Assembly (NCBI GenBank): GCA_030141605.1
Contig: JAQGDQ010000013.1
Coordinates: 696,447 to 760,446, forward strand
Direction: 5' to 3'
DNA: 64,000 nt
DNA from: Tubiluchus corallicola
Taxonomy: Eukaryota; Priapulida; Priapulimorpha; Priapulimorphida; Tubiluchidae
The notes beneath the pieces were generated by a model, which worked only from the letters and a program-made list of their open reading frames with translations, was not told the DNA's origin and made no database searches. Each line of letters starts with the position of its first letter. The first letter of the stretch is position 1. The position numbers and the translations under genes were made by a program. Positions 11,801 to 23,970 of this stretch are shown here, piece by piece.

Positions 11801-14800
11801 AACTATCAGCCAGGAGAGTTTGTAAAGTCTTGACACGCCCCTTGCAACAGCTGTAAGTAGGAAGGTTGGTAGGTAGGTAGGTAGATAGGTATTTTGAATT
11901 GTAATCTTGACATCTAGCTAGATTATTCCAGAATGAGACAAATGTCTGTCTGTTTGTCTGATGCGTTGTGTTAGTTTTTGTCTGGTTTTGATTTTTGAGA
12001 GAACTCAGCTAATAGTCCGTGTGGTAATGAAACTCATACTTTATTGTTATTTTTTCAGATATCCTCCGTCAGAATATCCGGTTTTAGCTTTTGTTGGCGC
12101 TCCTGCAGATTTTCCAGTTGCTGAACATAATTTAAAACTGCATAAATATCTTCAGTGGTCGGAAGAATTTGACAAAAAATCTGATGAGTTTATCAAGGAT
12201 AATTTTCCCGATGGTCGTTTTGTCGGGATTCATTTAAGAAATGGCGTTGACTGGGTAAGTTTTCTATTTCGAAGTACAAAGTTTTACGAGTGAAACGTAA
12301 AATTCCTTCAGCTTTGCTGCCATTCCCTGAGTCGTTACTCAAGGTCAGTAAAATGCCAAAAAAACATTTACTCACAAAAAATTTTAACAGTCAGAATTGC
12401 CAATTATAAAGTTTCCAGTGTAAAAACCATACACTCATATCTCAGTTTGCCAGACAAAAGCGTTGAGATGCCGGTCCAAACTTTCCGATTGTCCATATTT
12501 ACCGATACTAAGCTAATACAGCAGGCACCGTATAATACAATAATTCCGCATAATTGACTCAATATTAAGTGCTGTTTTTTTGTAAGCCGGTACATTATTA
12601 ATTTGAATTTGTTGCCTGCTTGTTCACTGCAATTAATCTCATTACCAAAGCTTGTGAAAGCTAACCATTTAATCACTTGTCTAGTGGTTTTCTTTTGAAG
12701 CCCTCGTTGAAAATCACGCTTGATCAGTTAACAGTCAAGGATGCAGGCATCATACAGGTACAGTAATGCTACAGATACAGGTAGGGCTTTTATAGTGCAT
12801 ACTAAGTCGATGATTCATACTTCTATACTAGTAATACTACTTCTGTCCTAGTTAATAGGTTCAGTCGGTTAATTGGGTCAAAAGACTTTCGTCCCAAAGT
12901 GAGTCTATTAAGTGGCGCCTACTGTATCTAAAAAACGAGCATATAAGGAACTAACAAATGGTGATGCAATAATTGAAAGGGAAAATTTTTAAAGATTACG
13001 CTTGACAGATATCGATCATTCATCTCTAATTTTAACCTTTACAGCTAATAAAGTTTTTTATGAAGTAAAGATTTACGTTTGTTTTTCAAGTTGTCAAGCA
13101 AAACTGAGCCAATCATTTTGAAATACAGTATGAGGATTCCCTGTTTAGTGACGTTTCGTTTTAACAACGATGAACATTTGACACCATTTTCTTTCTTAAT
13201 GACGTACCATTTTGTTTCAACGACAATTTTTTTACTTTGCTCACAGCTATTTCTTATTTTATCTTCAACTTTTTTTACCTAATTTGAAGCATTAAAATGG
13301 TTCATATTGCGTTATTCTATTCTAAAATCGCATTAGTAATTTAAATAGCGCAATTATTATAATGTTTTTGCTGCCTGACTGACTACGTATTAAATTCTAG
13401 CCGTTTGTATCAAGCGACACCCAAATTTAAACTTTATGCCAAGGAATATTATCTGTAACCTGTTGATATAACAACCAGATTAGTTCTACATGAAATTGTT
13501 TCAAGGTCGCTCCATTCAAAGCTTGGCTTTTACTACATAGTGTTTGACACGCAGTGTTTAAACGGAAGGAGAAATCACTAGCAAGTCTAGCTAGATCCTG
13601 GAAAGAAAGAAGATGGTTTCAAGCAAACAGAAAGAAATTAGTCAGTAGAAATATAAATAAACTCATAAAATGTTTAATTTATATGATTTAAGCAACTTCG
13701 AATGCATTAATAATTGGTTCTGGAATGTATCTCAATTTGTTTACATTACTTCCTATGGAAGTTATTGGTTTTGTTTAACTATGTTTCGCTTAACGTCGCA
13801 TTTTGCTGAAAAGCAGTAGTGTCGCTAAGCGAGGACTCACTGTACATCAGCATTCTGTAAGTGGAACAGTACATGTAGTGAACATAGTGTTACGGTTACG
13901 CCAGAAGTTACTCTTGATCAAAATTTACGTGTGAAAATGGCCATTGTTTAATTACAGAAAAATGCCTGTGGTCATATTGATGTCAGTCCAAACATGTTTG
14001 CTGCACCTCAGTGCCTTGGTTACCGTGGAGAACGTGGTGATGGATACCCTGAGCTGTGCAGACCACCACGAGATGTTATTATGAAACAAGTTAAAAACGT
14101 TCTGAAGAAAACCAAAGCAGCTGGTTTGTTTATAGCTACGGATGACGATTCAATGTTGCTGGAGTTCCAGAAAGAATTAAAAAAATTGAATGTAAGTAAT
14201 GTGCTTGCTTTATCAGCAAAGTGGCATTAAAGATGTGCCAAAATCGTTTCATCAATATTTTGTCTAATAAATTTAAAAAATAACCTTCTATGCATGTAGG
14301 TGAACGTGAAATTTTTTAACTGCCCGAAGGCACGTTCCACAAATCTATATTTCGGCTAATATTTACAATTCCCCACTCACAAGAAATTTGTTTGTGAAGC
14401 GGATTAGGATTAGGGTTACTGTTATGGTTAGGTTATCTAAATTGTGTGGAGAATTCTAAACTTCTTCCCTAATTTCAAATTTCGTAAGTCTAATTAAAAT
14501 GCGTAATGCCTCAAAAACCAGAAAAAGTGAAGTAAATTTTTTTTACCACTAATGAACTATTTGTAATATTTTTCTGCTCATTTGCCATCAGTGTTGCAAC
14601 ATCGCTACAATTCACACAACTTAGCAGCCTTTTAAGTGTTGCAACATTGCTACAATTCACGCAACTTCGCAGCCTTTTAAGTGTTGCAACATCGCTCCAA
14701 TTCACACAACTTAGCAGCCTTTTAAGTGTTGCAACATCGCTTCAATGCACACAACTTAGCCACCTTTTAAGTGTTACAACACAGCTCCAACGCACACAAC

Positions 14801-16050
14801 TTAGCAGCCTTTTAAGTGTTGCAACATCGCTCCAATTCACACAGCTTAGCAGCCTTTTAAGTGTTGCAAAACAAAATAGAAAAACAAACAAACCTGAACA
14901 CACAGGTTTTTACACACAGTGTAATAATTTGTAATATCTCTGTTATAAACTTACAGCAGTGGTAAACTATTTGTATCGATAGGTGGTAGGTTATCGAAAT
15001 AAACAGTAGTGTTTAAAATTATTAACCTAATTATTCTGAATACCAAACACAGTAGGCCCTCCCATTTATTACACTCACTGTTAATAGAATCAGTTGCCTA
15101 ATTGAATCAATAAGTGTTTGGTATGGACCACTGCTTTTCAAATGTATGTAAAAACTGATGGCAATTGACTCAAATAACTACATGTAATTGACTAAATTTT
15201 TTGCTTTAGGACCTAAAGTTTAGGTACTTATAATACAACACTTGTGTGTAACCAAAGAGCTTTTACTACTTTTATGTCATTTTTACTTTTCTTTTCTGCT
15301 CTATGAAGTACATAGAAACAATCATGTTAAGTACTGTTGTGTTTGTAAACAGGTACGTTTATCATGCGCTAATATGCTAGCTAGCAGTTTTGCTTTGAAT
15401 CTGTCACCAGCTCATACATTGCAATTTATCTGGTTTCCTAAAATTTATGGAAGCTAAACTTTTTATCACCTATCTAGTGGTTTTAAAAATGCTTGCCACT
15501 TTTCGCTGAATGTTAATTTAATCAGTTAACTGTTGTTGTTATGTCACCGATGTAGTGGAAATAACCTGCCAGTATTCTTTGTGTCTTTAAAAGATTAAAT
15601 GTCGTAGAGCAACTAAGCAAATGCAGTTGATTTTGAAAAAAACAGCTGAACATTTCCATGAAGATCTAATATTTAAAGCTCTTATGGCCTTTGCAAGTTA
15701 TACTGATAATACTGCACCCGTCGGCTAATAGATTCACTTGGTTAATCGGGTCAAAGACTTGTATACCAAAGTGAGTTTATTGAGCAGCACATGTTGTATT
15801 ACTTTTTTTACTGAATTGTTAAACTTGTAAATATTTTCAGATAAAAATAGTTAGAGGTCATCACAATTCGCCACATCTAGACTTAGCCATCCTAGGAAAG
15901 TCAGTACACTACATAGGCAACTGTGTTTCTTCTTTCTCTGCATTTGCTAAGCGTGAAAGGGACGTAAAGGCGCTGTCGTCATCATTTTGGTCATGGCCAA
16001 GAGAAGAATTCTTTCCAGTGCAGAAAGAAGGTAGCCATGATGAATTTTAA
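5806..16050 (+). CDS. POFUT1: GDP-fucose protein O-fucosyltransferase 1 (POFUT1), seven exons
   Basis: POFUT1 transfers fucose from GDP-fucose to Ser/Thr of EGF repeats (Notch and others) in the ER lumen. Exons: 5806-5959, 7400-7512, 9306-9432, 10098-10278, 12059-12254, 13958-14191, 15841-16050; joined they give 405 codons including the stop, with every junction in phase. The protein starts with a hydrophobic signal segment ([12 protein letters not shown]), then [29 protein letters not shown], the [10 protein letters not shown] motif (Arg about residue 252, matching the catalytic-site Arg of the family), [27 protein letters not shown] and a C-terminal HDEF, an ER-retrieval signal like RDEF in human. 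Human POFUT1 is 388 aa. The ATG at 5806 was preferred to the in-frame ATG at 5740 because it has A at -3 and G at +4 and places the signal segment near the N-terminus. Intron 4 must use a GC donor (10279-10280) to stay in frame. Introns 1, 2, 4, 5 and 6 carry transposon copies or tandem repeats. Confidence 0.97.
6732..6850 (+). repeat. Three ~40-bp tandem units in POFUT1 intron 1
   Basis: Three units beginning TGCTTCTTGAT and ending near GCAGGGCxxTATATG follow each other. The block from 6665 onward (CATGCTTCATGTCAACGTGC and so on) recurs at 11144-11240 in intron 4 with a single unit, so this is a dispersed repeat with a locally amplified tail. Confidence 0.7.
7077..7141 (+). mobile_element. 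Terminal fragment of Tigger-type MITE family B
   Basis: The end of this stretch (CGTTAAGCAAGGACTTACTG, followed by TA) matches the right terminus of the 700-bp element at 10331-11030, with the same inner sequence GTTGTTAAAACG. How far left the fragment extends is unclear. It lies in POFUT1 intron 1. Confidence 0.65.
7729..8306 (+). mobile_element. TTAA-flanked non-autonomous element, family A copy 1
   Basis: Starts TTAAAGCAAAACCGGATCC and ends near GATCCTGTCTTGGGTTGA. Its body (CTGTAGGTCAAAACAATCTA, GTTTTAGTACAACACGCTGA, GATGTCATCAATAGTTGGG-like block) is shared with copies at 23971, 30108, 38256 and 47746. No open frame is present. The right TTAA is degraded here (TTGA). It lies in POFUT1 intron 2. 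Confidence 0.85.
8621..9038 (+). mobile_element. hAT-type MITE (418 bp) with perfect 8-bp target duplication
   Basis: Left end CAGGGCCGTCAATTGACA and the inverted right end CAGGGCCGGCTTTAGG form imperfect terminal repeats. The flanks 8613-8620 and 9039-9046 are both TGTTAGTG. An 8-bp duplication with CAGGG-type ends is the signature of hAT transposons. There is no transposase frame, so it is non-autonomous. It lies in POFUT1 intron 2. Confidence 0.85.
9490..9725 (-). repeat. Dispersed repeat E, copy 1 (reverse of 49445-49695)
   Basis: The reverse complement of this stretch matches 49445-49695: TTTTGCAACTTAAAATCCTA, ATTCAATTTATTTTATTATA and TCTTTTGATTTTTTATCACT are shared in the same order. 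Ends are not defined and no terminal repeats were seen. Confidence 0.65.
10331..11030 (+). mobile_element. Tigger/pogo-type MITE family B, full copy (700 bp)
   Basis: Left end CAGTAAGTCCTCGCTTAACG and right end CGTTAAGCGAGGGCTTACTG are inverted repeats of about 20 bp with one mismatch. CAGT ends with a TCCTCG core resemble Tigger elements of the Tc1/mariner superfamily. The left flank is TA; the right flank is TT, so the expected TA duplication is only half visible. No transposase frame. It lies in POFUT1 intron 4. Confidence 0.85.
12590..12924 (+). mobile_element. Tigger-like MITE family C, partial copy 1
   Basis: The right end GGCGCCTACTG followed by TA, and inner blocks (TCTAGTGGTTTT, GATCAGTTAAC, GGTTAATTGGGTCAAA) are shared with 15055-15797. 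The left boundary is unclear. It lies in POFUT1 intron 5. Confidence 0.6.
13126..13842 (-). mobile_element. Tigger/pogo-type MITE family B, second full copy, opposite orientation
   Basis: This 717-bp copy is the reverse complement of the element at 10331-11030: its left part (GTTTCGTTTTAACAAC, GATGAACATTTGACACC) matches the right part of that copy, and its right end (CGCTAAGCGAGGACTCACTG) matches the other terminus. Both flanks are TA, the expected target duplication. It lies in POFUT1 intron 5. Confidence 0.85.
14588..14870 (+). repeat. 45-bp minisatellite, about six copies, in POFUT1 intron 6
   Basis: About six units of TTTTAAGTGTTGCAACATCG / CTCCAATTCACACAACTTAG / CAGCC follow each other with a few substitutions each. 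Because 45 is a multiple of three, both strands stay open by accident and give repetitive spurious frames. Confidence 0.92.
15055..15797 (+). mobile_element. Tigger-like MITE family C, copy 2
   Basis: The left end CAGTAGGCCCTCCCATTTA resembles the inverted right end of 12590-12924 (CAGTAGGCGCC). The right-hand part shares GGTTAATCGGGTCAAAGACT and CAAAGTGAGTTTATTGAG with that copy. The right terminus is degraded. It lies at the end of POFUT1 intron 6, ending about 45 bp before exon 7. Confidence 0.55.
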
Positions 16051-18299
16051 AACTTTGGTAAGTTTTTGTTTTATTAATATTGTTCTGAGAAAAAAATGTG
16101 TGCAGTTCGTCAGCAAGTAACACAACTGAACTGAGAAGTACAACACCTGTGTTTTGTGCAATACTTTTCCGAAATGCTAGACGCTAACACCCGTTTAATT
16201 GGCGAATGGCGAAATGCACGTAACAGTGGAGAACTAGTGACACGAACACGATATTGTGTTTATGTGGTAATAATTCTTTCACGTTAGTCATTTTTGAAAA
16301 AAAAATAGTATGTTTCCTTTCAATATTTTAAAAAGTAGATTGTTTTCACCTACGGTTTTTGATTGGGTCCAGTTTTGCTTTAAATGCCACTGAAATATTT
16401 TTCCCAGATAATAATTATGACAAAGTTGAAATTGCCATCTGTGATTATAAATTGATAGTGCCTGGTAACCTTTTCACAAGTATTTGCAAAAAAAAAAAAA
16501 AATTTAAATAAATATTTTTAAGAGCAACAAGTGTCTAACAGCAGACTGTAATTGCTCTGGGAAAGAAGCAGCACCTAAGGTTAAGTCATCATGATCAACA
16601 ATCTACTTTTCCTCATATGATTAATAATATAACCTGAATCTTGGCGCAAATTACAAGGAAGATTTTAGTTTCTTTTACCAAAAGTTGGGGTTAGAAAAGT
16701 AGATTTTTATTAAAGGTAGATGAGAAAAAGCTTTAGAAAAGTACGTATTCCATACACAATCAAGCGATTTAGTTTAGAAGAACTGGAAAAAATAAAATTT
16801 GGCTGATATGCTGTTCTGCCGTGTTTCTGCTTTGGAACTTGCGACCAGCGGTCAGTGTCCTTTCTGCTTCACCAAATGACAAACTTAATAATTATTCCGT
16901 GTTTCAGTTTTTTTCAATTGAAGAACTGTTTCTCCATTTTTCTTGATTTATTCAGCTGTCTGTAGCTGTTGCTTTCTGGCTTAAATTTTAGTCCCATTTT
17001 CATTTGAAGATGAAAAATTTTTCACAATTGTTGATTAAAATTCTCAGCAGTAAGAGAACAAAATTTGTGAAGAACTGAATAATGGAAGCGTAAATGAATT
17101 TTGCATTTTTAGGCTTGAAGTAAAAAAAATATAAAAAAATTGGATTAGTAACGGTAAACTAAACAGAAACTATATTTTTATGTTGTTAACATGCCTAATA
17201 GGTGGCGCTGCAGTGTCATACTTTATGCGATTTCCTGGTATATGTACCAAAAATGCAAATTTGTTTGCGTTCTTTCAAAACTATATTTCTACTCTTTCTG
17301 AAAAATATTAGGAAAAAATCGTTGGCAAAAGCTCTAGGGCTGTTACTATTATGGCAGTACATTATCACATTGCAATAAAGTGCTACTACACAAGCAATAC
17401 AGCTTTACTCTTGCAAACACTGATTTTTTTGGTACATCATCATCGGGTTTATTATCTTACTATGACTTTTGTCATATATCTCAAAACTTGAATTAAATTA
17501 AGGTAATGTTTGTATGTTTTTATTGTATAATATAGAGCTAAATGTTCGATATAATTATTACCAAATAATGAGTAATTTTAAAAGCAGTGTGACTGCTTTG
17601 TGCTTTCCTGTTTGTATATTGTATAAATGTAAATTGATTTGTTTTGAGTAAATTGCAAATAATGAAAACATCACAATTTTTTATTTACTGACAATATAAG
17701 AAAGATGTTTGCTGCATTTAATTTTGTGCGTAATAATAAACTCATTAGGAATAATAAAGTAATTTGCACATTTAAATTATGGCTATAATAAGTAACTGCG
17801 GTTTCCAAAATACTCTCATATGGCGTATGCATTTTATTTAAAAAATTAATTTATAATAGAATAATGCACACTACAGTATACAAACAGCAACCCCATACCG
17901 TACTACCATCTGCTTTTTGCCTTGAGCATTAAAACCAGTACAACGCTCCGTTCAACGGAAATCTATTTTGAAGTACTGGTTTGGTAGCGATAATTCCCGG
18001 AGGGGTGTGTTGGTAGTAAGCTTTATACAAAAATATTGTTTAAGCATTGTTTGCAGTTGATGTTTAGCTAACTGTAACCCAATTTATGAGTTCAAACAGT
18101 TTGCCTTTCAGTTGTGTAAATTTATGGGTTTTCTTGAGTATTTTTTATTAGTTTTTCATTACACAATAACTCCCACCCCTGTGCTCGAAATCTGCTAAAC
18201 CGTTTACGCAAGTCTGATTCACTACTTCATGTTCAGTTGGCGCGCCAGTTATCAGCTAACGTCATTTATTCACAGTTTCATTGGCTCTCATTTCTAGTA

Positions 18300-18300
<1 letters not shown>
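16051..18300. other. Gene-free interval between POFUT1 and the IER-family gene
   Basis: About 2.2 kb of AT-rich sequence. The POFUT1 polyadenylation site should be here; candidate AATAAA-type signals occur near 16506 and 17380. I see no conserved frame and no recognisable repeat. Confidence 0.5.
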
Positions 18301-19387
<1,087 letters not shown>

Positions 19388-19931
19388 CCTCATGTGATAC
19401 AAGCCATGTAATTTGTACCAAGAAGAGCTAATGATTTGGCTAATAGTAATAGGACTCTGTGAAGCAAATTCAGTTATCAAGTGCCTAAGCGTTAACACGT
19501 TTGTTTTTTGGAAAATTTTACTGCCAGAGCTGATTTTGATCTTCATTTGATGCCATAGTTGTTGTTGAACTCACTTGAGCTCTATCATTATTCCTGTGAT
19601 TTTGTGCACTGATTGTACTTTTTCTTAACATCTTATAAATGAAACAGAAATGCCTCCAACACCGTTTTTGGTCAAAAATAGCATGTCATACCTACCTTTT
19701 TTAACTTATACGATGGCCCTTAAAAACTACATATTTTTGTGCCACATGTGAAGTCGTAACTTAAAATATTGTATATAGAAACACTGAAGAAAGTGTATAA
19801 ATTAATTTGTAAAAAATCAAAAAGTATTATTTTTGTCAAATTTGTTTGTTGTAGTTACTTAGATTTTGTACAGTTTGTATTAAGTAAATTGTAAGGGTTT
19901 AACCCAGGTATTAATTTTGTAAATAATGTTC

Positions 19932-19937
19932 AATAAA
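19932..19937 (+). terminator. Polyadenylation signal AATAAA of the IER-family gene
   Basis: AATAAA lies about 545 bp after the stop codon and is followed by a T-rich stretch, giving a 3' UTR of roughly 0.55 kb. Confidence 0.55.
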
Positions 19938-19939
19938 AT

Positions 19940-22411
19940 ATTATTTTGTCATACACTGAGAATTATTTCATCTGTTTTCATTCTTTCAATAGACAACTTA
20001 TCAGTTAAAAGTTTAAGACCTTAAATTAAATTTCACAACTGACTACTGGAGTTTGTCTGCTCAACCAAAAATTTACTAATGTGCTTAAAAACTAATGTAG
20101 CTTCAAAACTACTTGAAAATTTACCATTTTTCATAGCCAATTGACCATTGCAAAGTTGTGAGATCTTGTAAAAGTTGCTTTGTCTGTGGATTGATTTTCT
20201 ACAAGAGCAATTCGTGTGCACACAAAACTGCAACCGATGAATTATTTGAGTTCTCTGGTTAAGGATCGTCAATTATTATATTAATGTAATGAATCCACAG
20301 AATAGTAATTATTTTATAGTTGCTAAGCTATTATAACGAAGGATCTGCTTTGGTAGCAAGGCGTGTGTTGTCTAATAACTATGCAGTTGGACAAGGCCTT
20401 GTATTCCAAAGATCTTGCAATCAAACCTAGGTTGGGTATCTGTCTGAATTACTTTTACGCTGTCTGAATTAATTTGATTTAAAAGATTTACCATGTGCAG
20501 CAAGTTACTTTAAATATAACAGATACATGACTGATAACTTCTGAACAGTACTAAGGTGATAACGTAGTCAAGAATTCCAAGTTTCTTGGAGTATGCTCAT
20601 ATTTTCGTTAATTTCCGTAATGCTCCTTACTTTGGTTTTGTTTGGGGTGATTGGTGTAAAAGAACAGAATAATAATGTATAAATGCTTACAGGATGGTGG
20701 TGAAATTGCTGATTTTAAATGTACAGTATAGTTTCTCTCATATACTGTGTAATAGCAGCAGTAGTAGTAGTAGTAGTAGATTTGTTCTCCATAATAAATT
20801 ATGTGTTTTTCTACGACAGATCATTTTTTACAATTAACAAAAATTTACGGAGCATTTTTAATTACAGTGACGTGTATCGTGCCATATTAAATATTTCAAT
20901 GACAACAGAAACTATTTTTGCACATTCACAAAAGCACGGAGGAGTGCATTTTACAAATATACTCGTGTACACAGTAGACATTCAGCAAATTTATATATTC
21001 CATCAAAATTGTACATTAGATCGGAGAGCGTAGAATTTTCATATTTCATAATTTTCGTGTCAGTTCAGTTCTTTTACGCCTCAGATTAAAATGTTCCTCA
21101 TCCTCTATAAATACATTTGTGTGACAGATTTCACACATTCGTTCTACTCTAGGTTTTTGTTGCCTTCGGCCCTTTTCAAATAGCCAAACCATGACAAATT
21201 AGACATAATCGTACAACATTTCTACAGGCCGTGGTAAACAATTTTTACCAAACTGTTTTTACTAAACAATAAATGTCTACTACATCTCTTTTTTGGAACA
21301 AAGACTGGTGCTTCATCTATAAAGTTAAGACCACATTCACTAATGTGGCATTTTGGCATGGTGCCAAAGTTTGAGGAAGTGACGTTACTATGTACAGTAG
21401 GTAGCATGCATAATTTAACTTTTGCACGAGTCAACGTCAGAACTTGGTAATTTAACATTTTAATACCAAAGAATTTCACATATTAACTATGAGAGCAGAT
21501 AATTATGTATAACAGAAGTAGCAGTATTATTATGGTGGCATTTATAAGTGTATGTCTTCTTTCGGCAGTCTAAAAATCTGACTATCTCGGCTAGGAACAT
21601 CAATAATTTTTAGACGAGTGAAACTTTTCCGTTGAGTAATAGCGGTGTATTGTCCTGAATCGCTGGACCGTAGTTACTGGTTCAGCGTCTACGTGACGTC
21701 AAAACTAGTTTTCCTTGTCTTCAGGGACGGTCGTAGACGCAGGTGTGCTTATAGCGTTATTGCTCTCTGAACACTTGCAATGCGTGGGTTTCTGGCTTTA
21801 ACCATAACAGATAAACTCCCAGTTGAGTAAATTATATCTGTAATGACTTTCCCGTCTTTCCCTTATACGAGACTCATATATTTACTCAGTTAATAACACT
21901 ACCCAGTTTGTAACATTTGCCGAGACAAGATTAAGAATTTTATTTTCCATTTTTATACGTCGTTGCTCTTAGATGAATGCATAATTTTGACATGACGTGC
22001 GTTTCTCAAACTTTTAGAAAATGTAAAAAAATATCAAGATATTATATTAGGCAGAAAGTATAATAAGAAAGAAAGGCGGATATAATTATGTAACATACAT
22101 GTTCACTGACAAGATCTTTACGCGCGATATTGTAGTTTTTAAACAGCCGAATAATACTAACTATCGTGTCGAACTCGTACAGTGTTGTATGCATGCGAAT
22201 ACATTTTTATGTGAACGTTACTTTAACTTGGCAACACCCCAAGGGCGTTCTCTGCGTTGTTTGCAAGCCTTGGCACATTGCCAAAACTGTGCAAGCGCTT
22301 GACTGCAGCTGGTTACTGCTGTTTGAAACGCATTCAAGGCACGCTGAGGGTTACTGTACTTTGAGCCGTTTAACTTACTGTAGCATGCTGTATCGATGTT
22401 AGACGCTCAAC
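19940..22411. other. Gene-free interval upstream of LACTB2
   Basis: About 2.5 kb. It holds an (AGT)n tract at 20754-20780, a degenerate tRNA-like stretch near 20370-20440 (possible SINE relic), and a CRE-like TGACGTCA near 21695 that is about 0.7 kb upstream of LACTB2. No coding frame was recognised. Confidence 0.45.
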
Positions 22412-23284
22412 ATGGCGACTTACATACCCAGGGTGGAACAGCTTTCTGCGAGAGTTATTCGAGTGTTGGGCTGTAATCCTGGACCAAAAACGTTGCGTGG
22501 AACTAATACTTACTTGATAGGGACAGGAAACCGCAGAATACTGCTGGATACGGGTAACAGTGGTTTTCCAGAGTTCATTAGCAATCTTCAAAATGTGTTA
22601 AAAGAACGTAACGTCGGAATTCAAGAAATATTAGTTTCGCATTGGCATCCAGACCACGCTGGGGGCATTTTGGATGTAGTAGAAAGTTGTCGTGAACCGC
22701 TAAAGGTGTCAAAATACCCTCAGCAAGCTCGCGATGATGGCAATCCGTCTGATAACATTCATTACACATTCTTGGCTGATCATTCAGTTGTAAGGACAGA
22801 CGGTGCGACTCTGAGAGCTGTCCACACTCCTGGACACAGTGATGACCACCTGGTATTTGTCCTGCAAGAGGAAAACGCCGTGTTTTCCGGTGACAATATT
22901 CTTGGTGAAGGAACTACAGTCTTCGAAGATCTACACGATTATATGAATTCACTGAACACAATTCTAAACCTTAAACCGGACAAGATATATCCCGGTCATG
23001 GCCCAGTGATATGTGATCCTATAGACAGAATAAATGAGTATATAAAACATCGTATGTTGAGAGAGAGTCAAATATTTTCCGTTTTACAGCAGGCAACAAC
23101 GCCACAAACTGCCATGCAACTTGTGAAGACAATTTACACAGAAACTCCTGAAGTATTGCATGAAGCTGCTGCTGGCAATGTCTTATTGCATTTAGCTAAG
23201 CTTGTCAAAGATAAAAAAGTAGAAATGATAGACGAGGGTCAGTCAGATCCGTTATGGAAAGCTATGAATCAGTCATCGCTGTAA
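22412..23284 (+). CDS. LACTB2: Endoribonuclease LACTB2 (metallo-beta-lactamase fold), single exon
   Basis: LACTB2 is a mitochondrial single-strand endoribonuclease of the metallo-beta-lactamase superfamily. The 290-aa product matches human LACTB2 (288 aa) over its full length: VIRVLGCNPGPKTLRGTNTY at 16-35, the metal site HWHPDH at 77-82 (His77, His79, Asp81, His82), TPGHSDDH (His142), FSGDNILGEGTTVFEDL (Asp161), and YPGHGPVI (His196). All metal ligands are present, so activity is expected. The C-terminal part (TAMQLVKTIYTETPEVLHEA) is the winged-helix region. The ATG sits in AACATGGCG context. The human gene has several exons, so the lack of introns is unusual. There is no poly(A) tract or flanking duplication to mark a recent retrocopy. 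Confidence 0.96.
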   Translation: MATYIPRVEQLSARVIRVLGCNPGPKTLRGTNTYLIGTGNRRILLDTGNSGFPEFISNLQNVLKERNVGIQEILVSHWHPDHAGGILDVVESCREPLKVSKYPQQARDDGNPSDNIHYTFLADHSVVRTDGATLRAVHTPGHSDDHLVFVLQEENAVFSGDNILGEGTTVFEDLHDYMNSLNTILNLKPDKIYPGHGPVICDPIDRINEYIKHRMLRESQIFSVLQQATTPQTAMQLVKTIYTETPEVLHEAAAGNVLLHLAKLVKDKKVEMIDEGQSDPLWKAMNQSSL

Positions 23285-23352
23285 TTGTATCGTATCACTG
23301 ACTGTTACATTAATGTAAAAAGTTGTGGATTTCTTATTATTACATGCATTGA

Positions 23353-23358
23353 AATAAA
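23353..23358 (+). terminator. Polyadenylation signal AATAAA of LACTB2
   Basis: AATAAA lies about 70 bp after the stop codon and is followed by a TATCTTTTT stretch, giving a short 3' UTR. Confidence 0.6.
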
Positions 23359-23970
23359 ATTATCTTTTTCGCATTTTGTCAATCCTTATACATTTTTGTG
23401 CTTTAGTGACGGTGTTCCCCCTAAGAAGTGATTTTCTTAATAACCAGACGCTTACTAATGTGCAGCATGTTCTTATATTGCTAGCTATTTATACATGTAG
23501 GGTTGCGTGCCGTACCTTATATACGGGACAATACCTTATATATTTGATAATTTTATGCCGTCCCGTACTGATCTTTCAGGTACACGCAAATGTCCCGTAT
23601 TTAGTATTTTCAAATTTCGTAATAAAAATTTATTTTTACTACCTTCTTGAGGTTCTTACTTGTAACTTTATAAGTAATTATACTTTCAATTTTATTTTAC
23701 ATAGTTTTTATGCGTAATATGCATACAGCTGTACATATTTAAATACTTTATCACAGATAACTGATCTGATAAGAAGCTGGTATTGTTGATGATGACGACG
23801 ATGATGACACATATAGATGATATGAGAAGTTTCAGCCAGTGTTCATGAACTCGTTAATTTTTGTTTTTGTTGTGTCACCAAGTAACTTTAAGAACTTTTA
23901 CTTTGTTAGTTATTGACATCTAAGCTCTGTTTTTTAAACTTCTATGTTAATTTCAGTCTTAATCTGCTCT

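Noticed and set aside
14511-14934. Repeat-protein-like frames on both strands
   Set aside because: They come from the 45-bp minisatellite inside POFUT1 intron 6.
23500-23620. Short internal repeat of CCGTA/CCCGTA motifs (CCGTACCTTATATACGGGAC)
   Set aside because: Looks like a small decayed palindrome or MITE scrap; ends could not be defined.
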